A DNA stretch of 64,000 bases from Plasmodium relictum (Eukaryota; Apicomplexa; Aconoidasida; Haemosporida; Plasmodiidae): positions 310,001 to 374,000 of the forward strand of contig NC_041685.1 of NCBI RefSeq assembly GCF_900005765.1, given 5' to 3'. Shown here piece after piece: positions 46,317-56,988 of this stretch. The notes below the pieces were generated by a model. That model had not been told where the DNA came from. It saw only the letters and a program-made list of their open reading frames with translations, and did no database searches. A program made the position numbers and the translations under genes. Position 1 is the first letter of the stretch, and each line of letters starts with the position of its first letter.

Positions 46317-47594
46317 ATGTTTTTCTTTTCTTTTTTCCTATATATAGTAATATTTTATCTTAATTTATTTTATTGTTTAAATGAAGATTATGAGAAAATA
46401 AAATATCCTCAAGATTTAACAAAAATAAAGTATTATGATTCTTATAATAAAATTGATAAAAAATACTTATATAAACATGTAGGAAAACCAATATTACAAG
46501 ATCTTATTATATCTGTTAAGATAGAAAAAGATAAGAAAGAAGATAAAATTTTATTTTTACCGAAAAAAAAAAGTTTTTTAAAAATAAAAGGGGATTGGTC
46601 AGATTATCCAAAAGACAAAATAAAAATGATATGTATAGCTTTTTTATATAAAAATCAATTATTAATCAGTAAAGAATTGAAATGCCCAAATGATATATTT
46701 TCTTCTCCAACAGTTCATATAGAATGTTATAATGAAAACAATTTTTCTATAAAAAATATGTTTTTATATATAGAAATATCACAAACTTATATTGAGAAAT
46801 TATTTTCTTTATTTAATATTCCCGTAGTTGTTAGCACTGAGAATACTTTAAAATATTTTACTAATAATAAAAATAAATCTAAAGAACAAAAACATAACTT
46901 AGATTTGCATTTGTGTTATAAATCCATTGATGAATCACCTTCATATTTAGGAAAAGTCACTTTTAATTCTTATCCATTAAATGTTCAAAAAAATATTGAT
47001 GATTATGATATAATATACACAAAGTCTTTTTTAACAAGTAATTGGGAATACAATATTTTTGTTAATGGGGATTATATTACTTTATATAATAGAGTGGTAT
47101 TTATTGGTTTTCCAAGAGAAGATTCTAAAGGAAGAAAATGCCCACCTTTTTGGGATTACGGAATCTTAGGATCAGGCGCTTTAAATAAAATAAAAAAAAA
47201 AAGTAAAAGTGTATCATCATACAATTCTGTCCAATATAGTTTTTCAGATAATATTCCAAATAAATATTATATTCCATTCATAAAAAATGATGATTTACAA
47301 ACTAATGAAAATTATTTAATTTGTCTATATTCAGACGAAAATGATTTTGAAGGTATGGAATTAAAAAATGTACATTTCTATATTAATACAACCGATTCTG
47401 TAATATTAATTCTTTTAATTATTTTTGTTATTGTATTTCTTCCTCTTATTTTTTCTTTAACATATTTATGTGTTATTGTCAAAATGAATATTTTAAAAGT
47501 AAAAATGAAAAAATTGCAACTTTTAAACAGAAAAAATGAAATTGAAGAAAAACTGAAAAAAGAGTTAAACTTAGATCAGTACGAATCAATTTAA
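46317..47594 (+). CDS. Type I membrane protein of unknown function
   Basis: The frame opens at a TTG, but the first ATG is at 46317 (MFFFSFFLYIVIFYLNLFYC), giving 425 residues and a clear N-terminal signal peptide. The ectodomain has exactly six cysteines after the signal (in MICIAF, LKCPN, IECYN, LHLCYKS, RKCPPFW, LICLYS) spread over about 240 residues. A single membrane segment lies at about 361-387 (VILILLIIFVIVFLPLIF). A short Lys/Glu/Leu-rich tail (KMKKLQLLNRKNEIEEKL) that may form a coiled coil follows. The topology is that of a surface or secretory-pathway protein. Cysteine spacing does not obviously match the Plasmodium 6-Cys (s48/45) domain, and no TSR, EGF or vWA domain is seen. Probably a conserved Plasmodium protein; function unknown. 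Confidence 0.8.
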   Translation: MFFFSFFLYIVIFYLNLFYCLNEDYEKIKYPQDLTKIKYYDSYNKIDKKYLYKHVGKPILQDLIISVKIEKDKKEDKILFLPKKKSFLKIKGDWSDYPKDKIKMICIAFLYKNQLLISKELKCPNDIFSSPTVHIECYNENNFSIKNMFLYIEISQTYIEKLFSLFNIPVVVSTENTLKYFTNNKNKSKEQKHNLDLHLCYKSIDESPSYLGKVTFNSYPLNVQKNIDDYDIIYTKSFLTSNWEYNIFVNGDYITLYNRVVFIGFPREDSKGRKCPPFWDYGILGSGALNKIKKKSKSVSSYNSVQYSFSDNIPNKYYIPFIKNDDLQTNENYLICLYSDENDFEGMELKNVHFYINTTDSVILILLIIFVIVFLPLIFSLTYLCVIVKMNILKVKMKKLQLLNRKNEIEEKLKKELNLDQYESI

Positions 47595-48046
47595 TTCAAA
47601 AAATGTATTTTCAACTATCAAAAAAAAAAATTACAAACATAAATGTTATATTACTACACATATAATTTTTGGCAAGTTTCCCATTTAAATATTAAAATAT
47701 TATTTCATTTTAAGTGATATATAAAATTAGTTTCATATGTTATAATTTTATAAATTTTAATTTTTTATTTATTTATTTTTTTTCTTTTTTCTTGCAAATG
47801 TTGTTTTATTATGATTGTATTTAAAAAAATAAAATAAAATAGTGTTTGGAAATAATAACTAAACTTATATAATATATTGTATTCTTATATGTTTTCACTT
47901 CTAATTTTTTCTTTTTTCATATATTAATTTATATAATTTTTTTTTTTAATTCATAGATGTGTTTTCATTTAATTGTTTAATTTTTAGTATATCAGTACCT
48001 TTAATTTTTCTAATGAAAGAATAATTTTTTTTGTTTATATTATATG

Positions 48047-48100
<54 letters not shown>

Positions 48101-48340
48101 GTTAGATTTTTTTTTCAAATAAATTATGAAACTAAAACCTTTTTTTCTAAAAAAAGTAATTTATTTCAATAAAATAAAATAAATACATATTAAACTGGAG
48201 CATAATATGATAATAATTAAATAAATAATTATTAAGTAATTATATAATAAATAAGTAAAAAGTAATAACATTAGAGATAGTAGATAAATAAATAAGAGAA
48301 AACAAGAGTAAAAATTTATTTTTTTAAGTTAATTATATTT
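47595..48340. other. Convergent 3' intergenic region
   Basis: About 750 bases between the 3' ends of the membrane protein gene (plus) and the SelD gene (minus). It is marked by one very long T run. Nothing else was seen. Confidence 0.75.
48051..48099. repeat. Poly-T tract of about 49 bases
   Basis: Uninterrupted T run, the longest homopolymer in the window. It lies in a convergent 3' region. The exact length may be affected by sequencing. Confidence 0.85.
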
Positions 48341-51300
48341 TTAGCATTCAATATATATAGAGTTAGTTGTATCTAAATAGTCATTTAACGATATTTGATT
48401 TAAGGAAATGTTTTTAAATTTTTCATACTGCACATTTATTATTTCTCCTATAATTGAAGAATTTTTATAACCCATATTTTTTAAATCTTGTAAAATTTGA
48501 TTCGCACAATTTCTGTCAACAATAGCCATTAGACCTCCACTTGTTTGAGGATCAAATAAAATTCCGTAATTGCTATTTAATAAAGCTTTATCTAAATTTA
48601 TTATACTATTACATAAATAATGATTTTTTTTAAACATTGAAGAGTATATATTGTTTTCAATACATTCCTTTACTCCCTCAGCTATATTTATATTATTTAG
48701 GTTTATTTTTGCACCAATGAAATTTAGATACATGTTATTTTTATTATTTTCCATAAAATTATCATTCATTTGATGTTCATAATCTATATTTGATACTTCA
48801 TCGTTGGAAAAATATGTATTCAATTTATTACCTATTTTATTATGTAAATAAAATTCTTTTCTTGAACATTTAATCATCTCGTTTAAATGCCCCAATATAC
48901 CAAATCCAGTTATATCTGTACATGCTTTTATATTATTCTTTAAAAAATATAATCCACTTTTTCTATTTGATATTAACATTTCATCAAGACAATTATAAAT
49001 CCATCTAGCTTTTGCTTTTTTATATATATGAGCAGCCATAATAAAACCAAATCCAAACATTTTCGTTGTAATTATGATATCTCCACTTTTTACATTTCTA
49101 TTTCCTTTAGGTAAAAATAAGTAATTATTCTCTAACATTTTATGTTTTTTAAATATATTGATGTCCTCATTTATATCGCATGTACCTTCATTATTACTTA
49201 TATTATCATTACTATTATGACATATGTTGTTTATTCCTTGAGTTTTACCATTTTTATTTTCATTATAATCAGTGTAATCATTTTTTTTATTCATATTTCT
49301 TTTTATTTTTCCTGTAACCGCTAAACCAACGTAATTTTCATTTCCTGCACATGTATGACCTCCACTTAATACACATTTTTCTTCTTTTAACTTTTGGCAA
49401 CATCCTGTTAAAATATTTTCAAGTCTTTGTTGTAACTTCTTTTCTATATTATCTTTTACAATTAAAACACATAAAGCACAAATACCTGTTCCCCCCATAC
49501 TATATATATCAGATAAACAATGTATAGCTATTATTTCTCCCAATATATATTCGTCATCTATAAAGGATTTAAAAAAATCGATAGTTTGAACTAGAGCAGG
49601 GCTGAACTCTCCCCTTTTTGATTTACTGTGAACAAATATGCAACAATCATCACAACCTTCCACTCCTAAATAAACATTCGGTGAATTAAAAATATCTAAA
49701 GATTTCAAAGAATTTGACAAAATATTTGAAGGAACTTTTGATCCACATCCTCCACATGTGTTCCTATTAATTATTTTTTCAATACTTTCTTTTATATGCA
49801 AATGTACTTTTTTAGTGCTTAATGAACTCATTACATTTTTATCTTCTATATTATTATTTTCTATAATTATGCTTTCATCAGAACTATCATCTGCATTGTT
49901 TTTTTTTTTAATGATTTTATATGAAGTTTTCTTTTTAATAATCAATCTATTTTCATATTCATTTTTATATAAGTCATACATATATTTTGGTAATTCATTT
50001 GTGTTACTATTGTTGTTACTTGTATTGTTATTTTTTTTTAAATAAGTTTCGTGTTCATTTTTATCAACAAATTTATTTTTAAAAAGAAGAAAATAAATCA
50101 AAACCTTATTATATATAAATAAAATTACATTTATAAATAAATGAACAGAAAAATCTTTATAATTTTTTTTTTTGTTGTTTCTTATATAATATTCCAATGC
50201 CTTTCTTTTATTACTTAACATTTGTACTTTTTTTTCTATAAATTTATTATTACATATATATTGAAATACCGTCCTTATAATATATAATGCTTTATAATAA
50301 AAATATTTTAATATATGATTAAACATATTTTTTGAATAATTCATTGAATTACAGAAATGTTTTGTATTTATATATTTCTTTTTTTTTACTTCTTCTATAC
50401 TAATACATTTATTTTTATGAATATTATTATATATATTTAAATAAATAGTCTCACATATTGTGTGATCATCGTAATTCTTTATTTGATTTAAAAAATATAA
50501 ACTATCATTATTCTCATATTGACAAAATTTGTTAATGGACTTATTACTTTCTATTTTGTAATTAGATTTATAAAAGTAAGATGGATAATGTAAGTCAGTT
50601 ATATTAATACATTCATCAAAATTAATTGTGATAATTTCTCCATTCTTATCTAAGCATTTTAATACTTTTTCATCGCTTATTTTATTTACTTCTATTACTT
50701 TATTAATTATTAAATAATTTTCACAAAATTTAATATTGTTTATATCCGTATCATTTATATAAACATATACAATTTTAGAAGATATTGATATTTTATGTAA
50801 ATTTTCAAAAACTTCATGATATAGATCCTTTCCTAAATCATTATTATCACTTAGTAATATTAAATTAAAGCAATTCTTGCTTTTATGATTTTCTTTTTTT
50901 AAAGCATTTGTATCGTCATTTTTTATAATATCATCAATCAATGAATTCTCTTTTAAGCAACGAAAAATATTATTTTCTATTTCATTACTTTTTTTGTCAC
51001 TCGAGCTTACATTAAAAAACCTATATATATCAAAAATTATATCCACATATCTATCACTATATGAGTAAAAATTATAAAATTTTTCAACAATTATATTTTT
51101 TAAAAAGAAACTCTTCCATTTATAATATAAATCTATATCAGTTATTTTGTTTTTTTGTGATTTAATTAAAGACAAATACATAATATGAGTATAATAGAAA
51201 AATAAATTTTTATTCCTGAATGGATATATATTCATATGGGTAAAGTCACTATTTAATAAATAAGAACTTTTATAATCAAAATCACATAATAAAAAATCAT

Positions 51301-51613
51301 ACTTTAAATTATTACGATCAGAAGTAAAATAAATACTTTTCTCATGTGAATCAATATGCTTAACTTTTTCATTAATAAAAAGTATATTTCTTTCTTTGCA
51401 ATATTTATATATATCAATATAACTATCTATGCATAACTCAACACACTGTACATATTTATTTAGAAATACAAAATTATCTTTGCAAATTATAATGATATTA
51501 ACACCTTTTAATTCATTTTTTTGCAAAAACAAATCAATAAGCCTTTTACTTCTATTACCAAAACCAACTATAACTATATCAATCACTGGATCTATCTGTT
51601 TACATATCCTCAT
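48341..51613 (-). CDS. SelD: Selenide, water dikinase with N-terminal oxidoreductase-like region
   Basis: The frame extends to a TTG, but the first ATG (MRICKQIDPVIDIVIVGFGN) is at 51613, giving 1090 residues. The C-terminal half is selenophosphate synthetase, which makes selenophosphate from selenide and ATP for selenocysteine synthesis. Its active-site motif is CGGCGSK (620-626), with Cys623 and Lys626 matching Cys17 and Lys20 of E. coli SelD, so cysteine and not selenocysteine is used. Further motifs are EGCDDCCIF, IHCLSDIYSMGGTGICALC, LSGGHTCAGNENYVGLAVTG, TDITGFGILGHLNEM and LFDPQTSGGLMAIV. The N-terminal 380 residues correspond to the NADH-dehydrogenase-like module fused to SelD in many organisms. 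Here the dinucleotide motif is GFGNRS rather than GxGxxG. A low-complexity linker with a hydrophobic stretch (LFINVILFIYNKVLIYFLLF, about 510-530) joins the halves. Confidence 0.92.
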   Translation of the reverse strand: MRICKQIDPVIDIVIVGFGNRSKRLIDLFLQKNELKGVNIIIICKDNFVFLNKYVQCVELCIDSYIDIYKYCKERNILFINEKVKHIDSHEKSIYFTSDRNNLKYDFLLCDFDYKSSYLLNSDFTHMNIYPFRNKNLFFYYTHIMYLSLIKSQKNKITDIDLYYKWKSFFLKNIIVEKFYNFYSYSDRYVDIIFDIYRFFNVSSSDKKSNEIENNIFRCLKENSLIDDIIKNDDTNALKKENHKSKNCFNLILLSDNNDLGKDLYHEVFENLHKISISSKIVYVYINDTDINNIKFCENYLIINKVIEVNKISDEKVLKCLDKNGEIITINFDECINITDLHYPSYFYKSNYKIESNKSINKFCQYENNDSLYFLNQIKNYDDHTICETIYLNIYNNIHKNKCISIEEVKKKKYINTKHFCNSMNYSKNMFNHILKYFYYKALYIIRTVFQYICNNKFIEKKVQMLSNKRKALEYYIRNNKKKNYKDFSVHLFINVILFIYNKVLIYFLLFKNKFVDKNEHETYLKKNNNTSNNNSNTNELPKYMYDLYKNEYENRLIIKKKTSYKIIKKKNNADDSSDESIIIENNNIEDKNVMSSLSTKKVHLHIKESIEKIINRNTCGGCGSKVPSNILSNSLKSLDIFNSPNVYLGVEGCDDCCIFVHSKSKRGEFSPALVQTIDFFKSFIDDEYILGEIIAIHCLSDIYSMGGTGICALCVLIVKDNIEKKLQQRLENILTGCCQKLKEEKCVLSGGHTCAGNENYVGLAVTGKIKRNMNKKNDYTDYNENKNGKTQGINNICHNSNDNISNNEGTCDINEDINIFKKHKMLENNYLFLPKGNRNVKSGDIIITTKMFGFGFIMAAHIYKKAKARWIYNCLDEMLISNRKSGLYFLKNNIKACTDITGFGILGHLNEMIKCSRKEFYLHNKIGNKLNTYFSNDEVSNIDYEHQMNDNFMENNKNNMYLNFIGAKINLNNINIAEGVKECIENNIYSSMFKKNHYLCNSIINLDKALLNSNYGILFDPQTSGGLMAIVDRNCANQILQDLKNMGYKNSSIIGEIINVQYEKFKNISLNQISLNDYLDTTNSIYIEC

Positions 51614-52632
51614 ACTTAAAAACAATGATAAAAAAAAGAACAAAAAAATAAATAAATAAGAAGAAATAAAATGAAATAAAATAAAAATAAAAATAATTAA
51701 ATAAATATTTAAATGTATTAAACAAATGGAAATTATAAAAGAAAAAACAATAAATTATAACTTAATAATATTAAAGTATAAAAGATGAAAAGTAAAAATT
51801 TAAGTTTGAATACAAATAAAAGAAATGATACGTAAAAAAAAAAAAAAATTTAACTCACGAAAAAAAAAAAAAAAAGAATATTTACTATCGAAAATTAAAT
51901 TATATTTAATTTAAAAAGAGAGAATAATAAAGAAGAAAAAATCAACAAAACACAAAATTAGAATATACAATTAATATATCTTATTGTTTTTAATTATAAT
52001 AATTTAGAAAAATAAAAAAAAATAATATACAAATTTTTATATACTATTAATATATTAGTTGAACATCCAATTAAAATAATAAAATTTAATTTAAAAAAAT
52101 AATGTAAAATAAAAATACATACTTTAAAATAAGCATCTGCACATAAAGTGAATATTAGACTTTTTTTTTTCCTTTTTTTATCTAAGTTATAACAGGTGTA
52201 AAATTAATTTGCTCTAAATTACATAATCTCGTATATTTCTTAAGATACGAATTTTTTTTTTTTTTTTTGATAAAATGATAAAAGAATTAATCTTTAAACA
52301 AAATTTTAAAATTACCTTAGCATAAATAAAAAAAAAAATTGATCTTATATTTAAATTTATTAAAATTTTTTTTTCTTTTTTTTTTTTTTTAAATAATGAA
52401 AACAATATTTTGAATTTCAAGAAATTATTTCTTCTAATGAAACAAATAAATATAATTTCACTTGTATATAAAATATTTGAATATTGAACAAAAAAAAAAA
52501 AAAAATTTGAAAAAGATAAAAATTACAAAAAAAATGATATGGAAAATTAATGAAGATAATGTAAAATGAAAAAATATTATTAATACATAAGTTTAGTAAG
52601 AAAGAATAAAAAAATAAAAAAGTATTTTAAAA
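51614..52632. other. Intergenic region between SelD and REV1 genes
   Basis: 1 kb A/T-rich spacer between two minus-strand genes, with several A and T runs of 14 to 17 bases. No gene was seen. Confidence 0.7.
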
Positions 52633-55600
52633 TTAAATTTGATACATATTATATTTAGTTAGTATGTTTTGAAATAAAGGAGGAAACGAATTTTTATTTA
52701 AACACCAAACATATTTAAAAACTTTTAAAAAATTGTGTAAAACATCAATGAATCTTTTATTATGTAACGTTTCACATAAATTATCCAGAATATTTAAAAT
52801 GAATTTATGTAAATAGTATTGGTCTCTCAATTTTTTATCGCAATTATGATTTTCAAATATACTATTAAAATAAAAAATGTAAGAAGAAACAATTTTTTTT
52901 ATGTATATATAAAAATTGAATTTTTCATTTTTTTGATTAATTAAATATAAATTGTTGCTAACATAATTATAGCAGAATATATTATTTGCACATTCTCTGC
53001 AATTAATATTATTATGTATGTTTTGTTTATCTTTCACAGTTTCATATATTTCTTTGTAGCATAAATAACAGCATCCTACTTCTTTGATATTATTTTCCAT
53101 TTTTACTCTCTTATTAATTATGCTATCAAATATGTTTGTTTGAACTATTAAATTATTTTCATTCAATTTTTTCATCTCATCAGAATAAATGCTATTTTTA
53201 TTCTTTTTTTTTAAAATATTTGGAAAAAAATCAAAAATTTTACAATTTTTTGTAACCTTTATTTTTTTTAACATAGCAGTATTTCTGTTTAGACTAGAGT
53301 AATTTTTTTTTAAATTTCTTTTTTTAGATTTTTTAGAAGAAAAATAAATTGGTTTATTTATTAATATATTTTTTATATTTATTTTTCTTGAATCATTTAT
53401 GAAATATCTTAAGATACTTTTTTTATATGTAATGTGACTAAAATAATTTTTTTCATTTTCATTGGGATCAATGCTGATATTCTTTCTTTCTTTATTATTA
53501 ACTAGTTTTTTGTTCATTGCTATTTTATTTTTTTTACTTTTTCTTTTAATGGTATTAATTTGATTGGTTTTCTTTCCCGTTCCTATTTTTTTTTCTTTTG
53601 TCATTTTCGTTAGGCTCCTTTCTTTTTTACAAGCTCCTGAAATTATTTTATTATTTTCTTCTTTTTTCTTTTCTATTACATTCAATGAATTCTTATTCTC
53701 TTTACTTTTTCCATCATTTCCTTGCTCTTTTAAATTACAATTTTTATTTTTTGCATCGAAGTAATATAAAATACTTTTTTTATTTATATTATATTTATCA
53801 TTTACTATATCCGAACAAATAATTTGAACTCCTCTTAACTCGCTTAATTTATTTGAAAGAAGATCAAAATTGTATATAACTTTAAAAAAAAATACAAAAA
53901 AAAAATCTGTATAATAATTTAACTTAATTTTACTATTTATCTTAATAAATTTACCTCTTCCTAGGTACTTAAGAGGATTTACATTTTCATTTTCATCTTT
54001 CATAAAAAAATTCACACTTAAACTATTTGCTTTCAAATTTTTTATTTTTAATCGTAAATATAATTGTTTTGTCATAAAATAAATAAGATAATAAAAATCA
54101 TTTATTTTTTGAAATCGTACTCCATAATTAACACTAATGCTTATACTCTTTTTTTCATCTAAATTTTCTGATTCTTTTTTATTTTTATAATTTTCAATTG
54201 TATTATTTGAAGATGCATCAGATGGAATGTAATAAATATTAAAATAAATAAATTTCCCATTTAAATAATTAAATTTTTTTAAAATATTTAAATAATAATC
54301 GTTCTCTTTATAAAAAAAGAAATATTTACTGATAGGATGTTCTACTTTTTCAAAAAATGTATTCGTAATATATTCTAAGTTTTCCCTATTTATTTGCATA
54401 AATTTACTAAAAGTAAATTCAACATTTTTTTCTCTTTTTTCTTTCATAATATCTAAAAAATAATTATTTTCATCATCTTCGTTGTATTTATTTCTCTTAT
54501 TTATAACTTCTAATAATTCTTTTCTTTTTTCTTCAAAAGTAAGATATTCGTTGAATAAATTTTCAATATGCACATTATTCAATATACTTGCATACTCATC
54601 ACTATTTATATTTACTTCTTCATTTATTTCGATTTTTGAGCCTTGTAAATGTTTCATATTATTTTCTATTCCTATTTTTTCTTCACTACTTTTATTTATT
54701 ATGTTATTTTCTAAAGGTATTTTTTTTAAGAATTCATACTCGAAATTTTCTTTTGCTTTTTCCTCTTTTTTTATGTCAATATGTTTTCTTAAAAATATAT
54801 TAAAATGATGATAAAAATCGAAAAATAAAAAACGCTTTTTGCAAAATTTTAAAGCTTTCCTTGACAAACTTAAATTACCTGAAATTCCTATGGATACATT
54901 TAATTTTGTTAAATTATAAATATCATCTGAAATTCTTTTAGAAATTAAAAAAATATCTTCTTCTTTTTCATAAAATAATTGAACTATTGATTCATCTACT
55001 GATAAAATTTTGACATTTTTTGAATAATTTATTAACACTAATAAAAACAAGTAACTACATTTTAATATATTACTAAAATCATACTTTATAAAATGAATAT
55101 TTTTGTGCAATTTTGTTGCATCCCTTTTTAACATACCTTTATAAATTTTATTTTTTTTTCCCCAATAATTAGTTGAACTTATAATTCCATAACTTTCTTC
55201 TTTCTTTAAACTATGGCATACGCATAAAATTTCATTGTTTACATCTTTTTCATAATTTATTGAATTATTATTTTTTATGCTTGCATTTAAAAAATAATTA
55301 TCAAAATCAATATATAAATAAACAAATTTTCTATTATCACTTTTTTTTATTTCCTCAAAATTAAAAAGTTCTTTAGTTATATAATTCCAATTTCCCAAAA
55401 TAGATAACCTTGAATTATAAAAATAACCACTAATACTATCTATTATTTTATCGGATGCATCATGTTCATTATTAACATTACTATTTTTATCTTTTTTTAC
55501 TTCATATCTTTCTTTTTCAACATATTTGTTTTCATCATTTTCCTTTATTCCATTTTTATTGACAACTGATATATTTTTATTTTCACCTTTCTTTTTCTTT

Positions 55601-56988
55601 AAAACCATATCAAAAAAAAAATGAATTATGTCATTTTCCCATACATTTCTTATGTTTATATTTAGTTTACTTTTTCCTTTAATCCATTTTATTTCATTTT
55701 CACTTAGATGATTTAATATTCTATATTTTCTTGAAAATTCATCAAAACTTTTTTCATTTATATACAAATTAGATTTTTCGGAAAAAATATTTTCTTTTAA
55801 CTCTTTTTCTAAATAGAATTTGTATAACTTTTCAAAATATTCACATGAATTAGATATTATATATTTTTTTAAATTTTCATAATCCATTTGCATATTTAAT
55901 ATAGCCATCTGTCTATCCTGAGTATAATAGTTTTTTACAATTTTATTTTCTTTGCTGATTGCAATTATACTTTCATTTTGTGTAATAGAAAACTTCTCTA
56001 AATTACTAGCACTATTGTTGCCTAAATTATTACCAATAATAATTTTATTATTTATATTATCTCCATTAACATTGCTTACATTATTGTAAACATTATTTTC
56101 ATCGTTATAAGCACTATTCAATGTTCTCTTAATATTAATGTGAGTTAAGCTATTGTTATTTGTAGAATAGTCTAAAGGAGATTTATTATTTTGATTATTT
56201 TTTTTTGGTTTTTTTTTAAATGAAAAATATTCAGTTATTTGATGGCAATTATAACGTAATAACGGAGGTAAGTAAAGTTGTTCAGGTAAACGACTTTTAG
56301 AGATAACACAATCGAATATATATTTATCTGTTACTATAAAAATTTTTGATTGTTTAACTGATTTTTTATAATCTGAATATTTCTTTGATCCTAATGCAAT
56401 ATTATTACTAATTATATGAGTCACTTTACTTGTTAACGTGTTATGTATTATTCCTCCATTTTGTAATATTAATATTTCTAACTTTTCCTTTTTATTAATG
56501 TAAGAATTATACACACTTGGCTTACAGGTAGAAATACTTTGATAACTTTTCATAAAGCTATCAAAAGTATTATCTGTATCTATTTCATTAATGATATAAT
56601 ATTCACTTTTTTTTGGTGTTTTATTCATTTCTTTTTCAGTTACATTTAAGTTATTAATTGTGTTTTCGTAAGAAAATTCTGATTTAATTGGACTATTCAC
56701 AGTATAGGAGTTTATCATGTTATTACAACTCATGTGATAGTTTCTTTCATTATCAGGTATTGTATTTGGAATACTAAGATTTTCAGATGAATTAAAAAGA
56801 GAATATAAGCTTACTAAATCATCAATATAAAAATTACAATTCATGAATAATAATGGTCCCTTTTTAAAATTTTCATAACTTTCTTTTATTTCTGCATCGT
56901 ATTTTTTATTATAAGATAAAGGGATTTTTTCTTCTTTATTTCCAATATATTTTTCAAAACTTCTTGAACCTCCATATTCAACGTCCAT
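52633..56988 (-). CDS. REV1: DNA repair protein REV1, Y-family polymerase
   Basis: The frame opens at GTG, but the first ATG (MDVEYGGSRSFEKYIG) is at 56988, giving 1451 residues. A BRCT domain at about 170-250 is shown by LILQNGGIIHNTLTSKVTHI and FIVTDKYIFDCV. The Y-family palm follows with YIDFDNYF (Asp561, Asp563) and SVDESIVQ (Asp665, Glu666), the metal-binding residues, and ISIG-type SIGISGNLSLSRKALKFCK. A weak little-finger region is at about 950-1100. REV1 inserts dCMP opposite damage and scaffolds other translesion polymerases in the nucleus. The last 80 residues (FILNILDNLCETLHNKRFID) look like the REV1 C-terminal interaction domain. A CxxC/CxxC element (Cys1307, 1310, 1330, 1333) precedes it. 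Many Lys/Asn inserts make it longer than human REV1 (about 1250). Confidence 0.88.
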   Translation of the reverse strand: MDVEYGGSRSFEKYIGNKEEKIPLSYNKKYDAEIKESYENFKKGPLLFMNCNFYIDDLVSLYSLFNSSENLSIPNTIPDNERNYHMSCNNMINSYTVNSPIKSEFSYENTINNLNVTEKEMNKTPKKSEYYIINEIDTDNTFDSFMKSYQSISTCKPSVYNSYINKKEKLEILILQNGGIIHNTLTSKVTHIISNNIALGSKKYSDYKKSVKQSKIFIVTDKYIFDCVISKSRLPEQLYLPPLLRYNCHQITEYFSFKKKPKKNNQNNKSPLDYSTNNNSLTHINIKRTLNSAYNDENNVYNNVSNVNGDNINNKIIIGNNLGNNSASNLEKFSITQNESIIAISKENKIVKNYYTQDRQMAILNMQMDYENLKKYIISNSCEYFEKLYKFYLEKELKENIFSEKSNLYINEKSFDEFSRKYRILNHLSENEIKWIKGKSKLNINIRNVWENDIIHFFFDMVLKKKKGENKNISVVNKNGIKENDENKYVEKERYEVKKDKNSNVNNEHDASDKIIDSISGYFYNSRLSILGNWNYITKELFNFEEIKKSDNRKFVYLYIDFDNYFLNASIKNNNSINYEKDVNNEILCVCHSLKKEESYGIISSTNYWGKKNKIYKGMLKRDATKLHKNIHFIKYDFSNILKCSYLFLLVLINYSKNVKILSVDESIVQLFYEKEEDIFLISKRISDDIYNLTKLNVSIGISGNLSLSRKALKFCKKRFLFFDFYHHFNIFLRKHIDIKKEEKAKENFEYEFLKKIPLENNIINKSSEEKIGIENNMKHLQGSKIEINEEVNINSDEYASILNNVHIENLFNEYLTFEEKRKELLEVINKRNKYNEDDENNYFLDIMKEKREKNVEFTFSKFMQINRENLEYITNTFFEKVEHPISKYFFFYKENDYYLNILKKFNYLNGKFIYFNIYYIPSDASSNNTIENYKNKKESENLDEKKSISISVNYGVRFQKINDFYYLIYFMTKQLYLRLKIKNLKANSLSVNFFMKDENENVNPLKYLGRGKFIKINSKIKLNYYTDFFFVFFFKVIYNFDLLSNKLSELRGVQIICSDIVNDKYNINKKSILYYFDAKNKNCNLKEQGNDGKSKENKNSLNVIEKKKEENNKIISGACKKERSLTKMTKEKKIGTGKKTNQINTIKRKSKKNKIAMNKKLVNNKERKNISIDPNENEKNYFSHITYKKSILRYFINDSRKINIKNILINKPIYFSSKKSKKRNLKKNYSSLNRNTAMLKKIKVTKNCKIFDFFPNILKKKNKNSIYSDEMKKLNENNLIVQTNIFDSIINKRVKMENNIKEVGCCYLCYKEIYETVKDKQNIHNNINCRECANNIFCYNYVSNNLYLINQKNEKFNFYIYIKKIVSSYIFYFNSIFENHNCDKKLRDQYYLHKFILNILDNLCETLHNKRFIDVLHNFLKVFKYVWCLNKNSFPPLFQNILTKYNMYQI

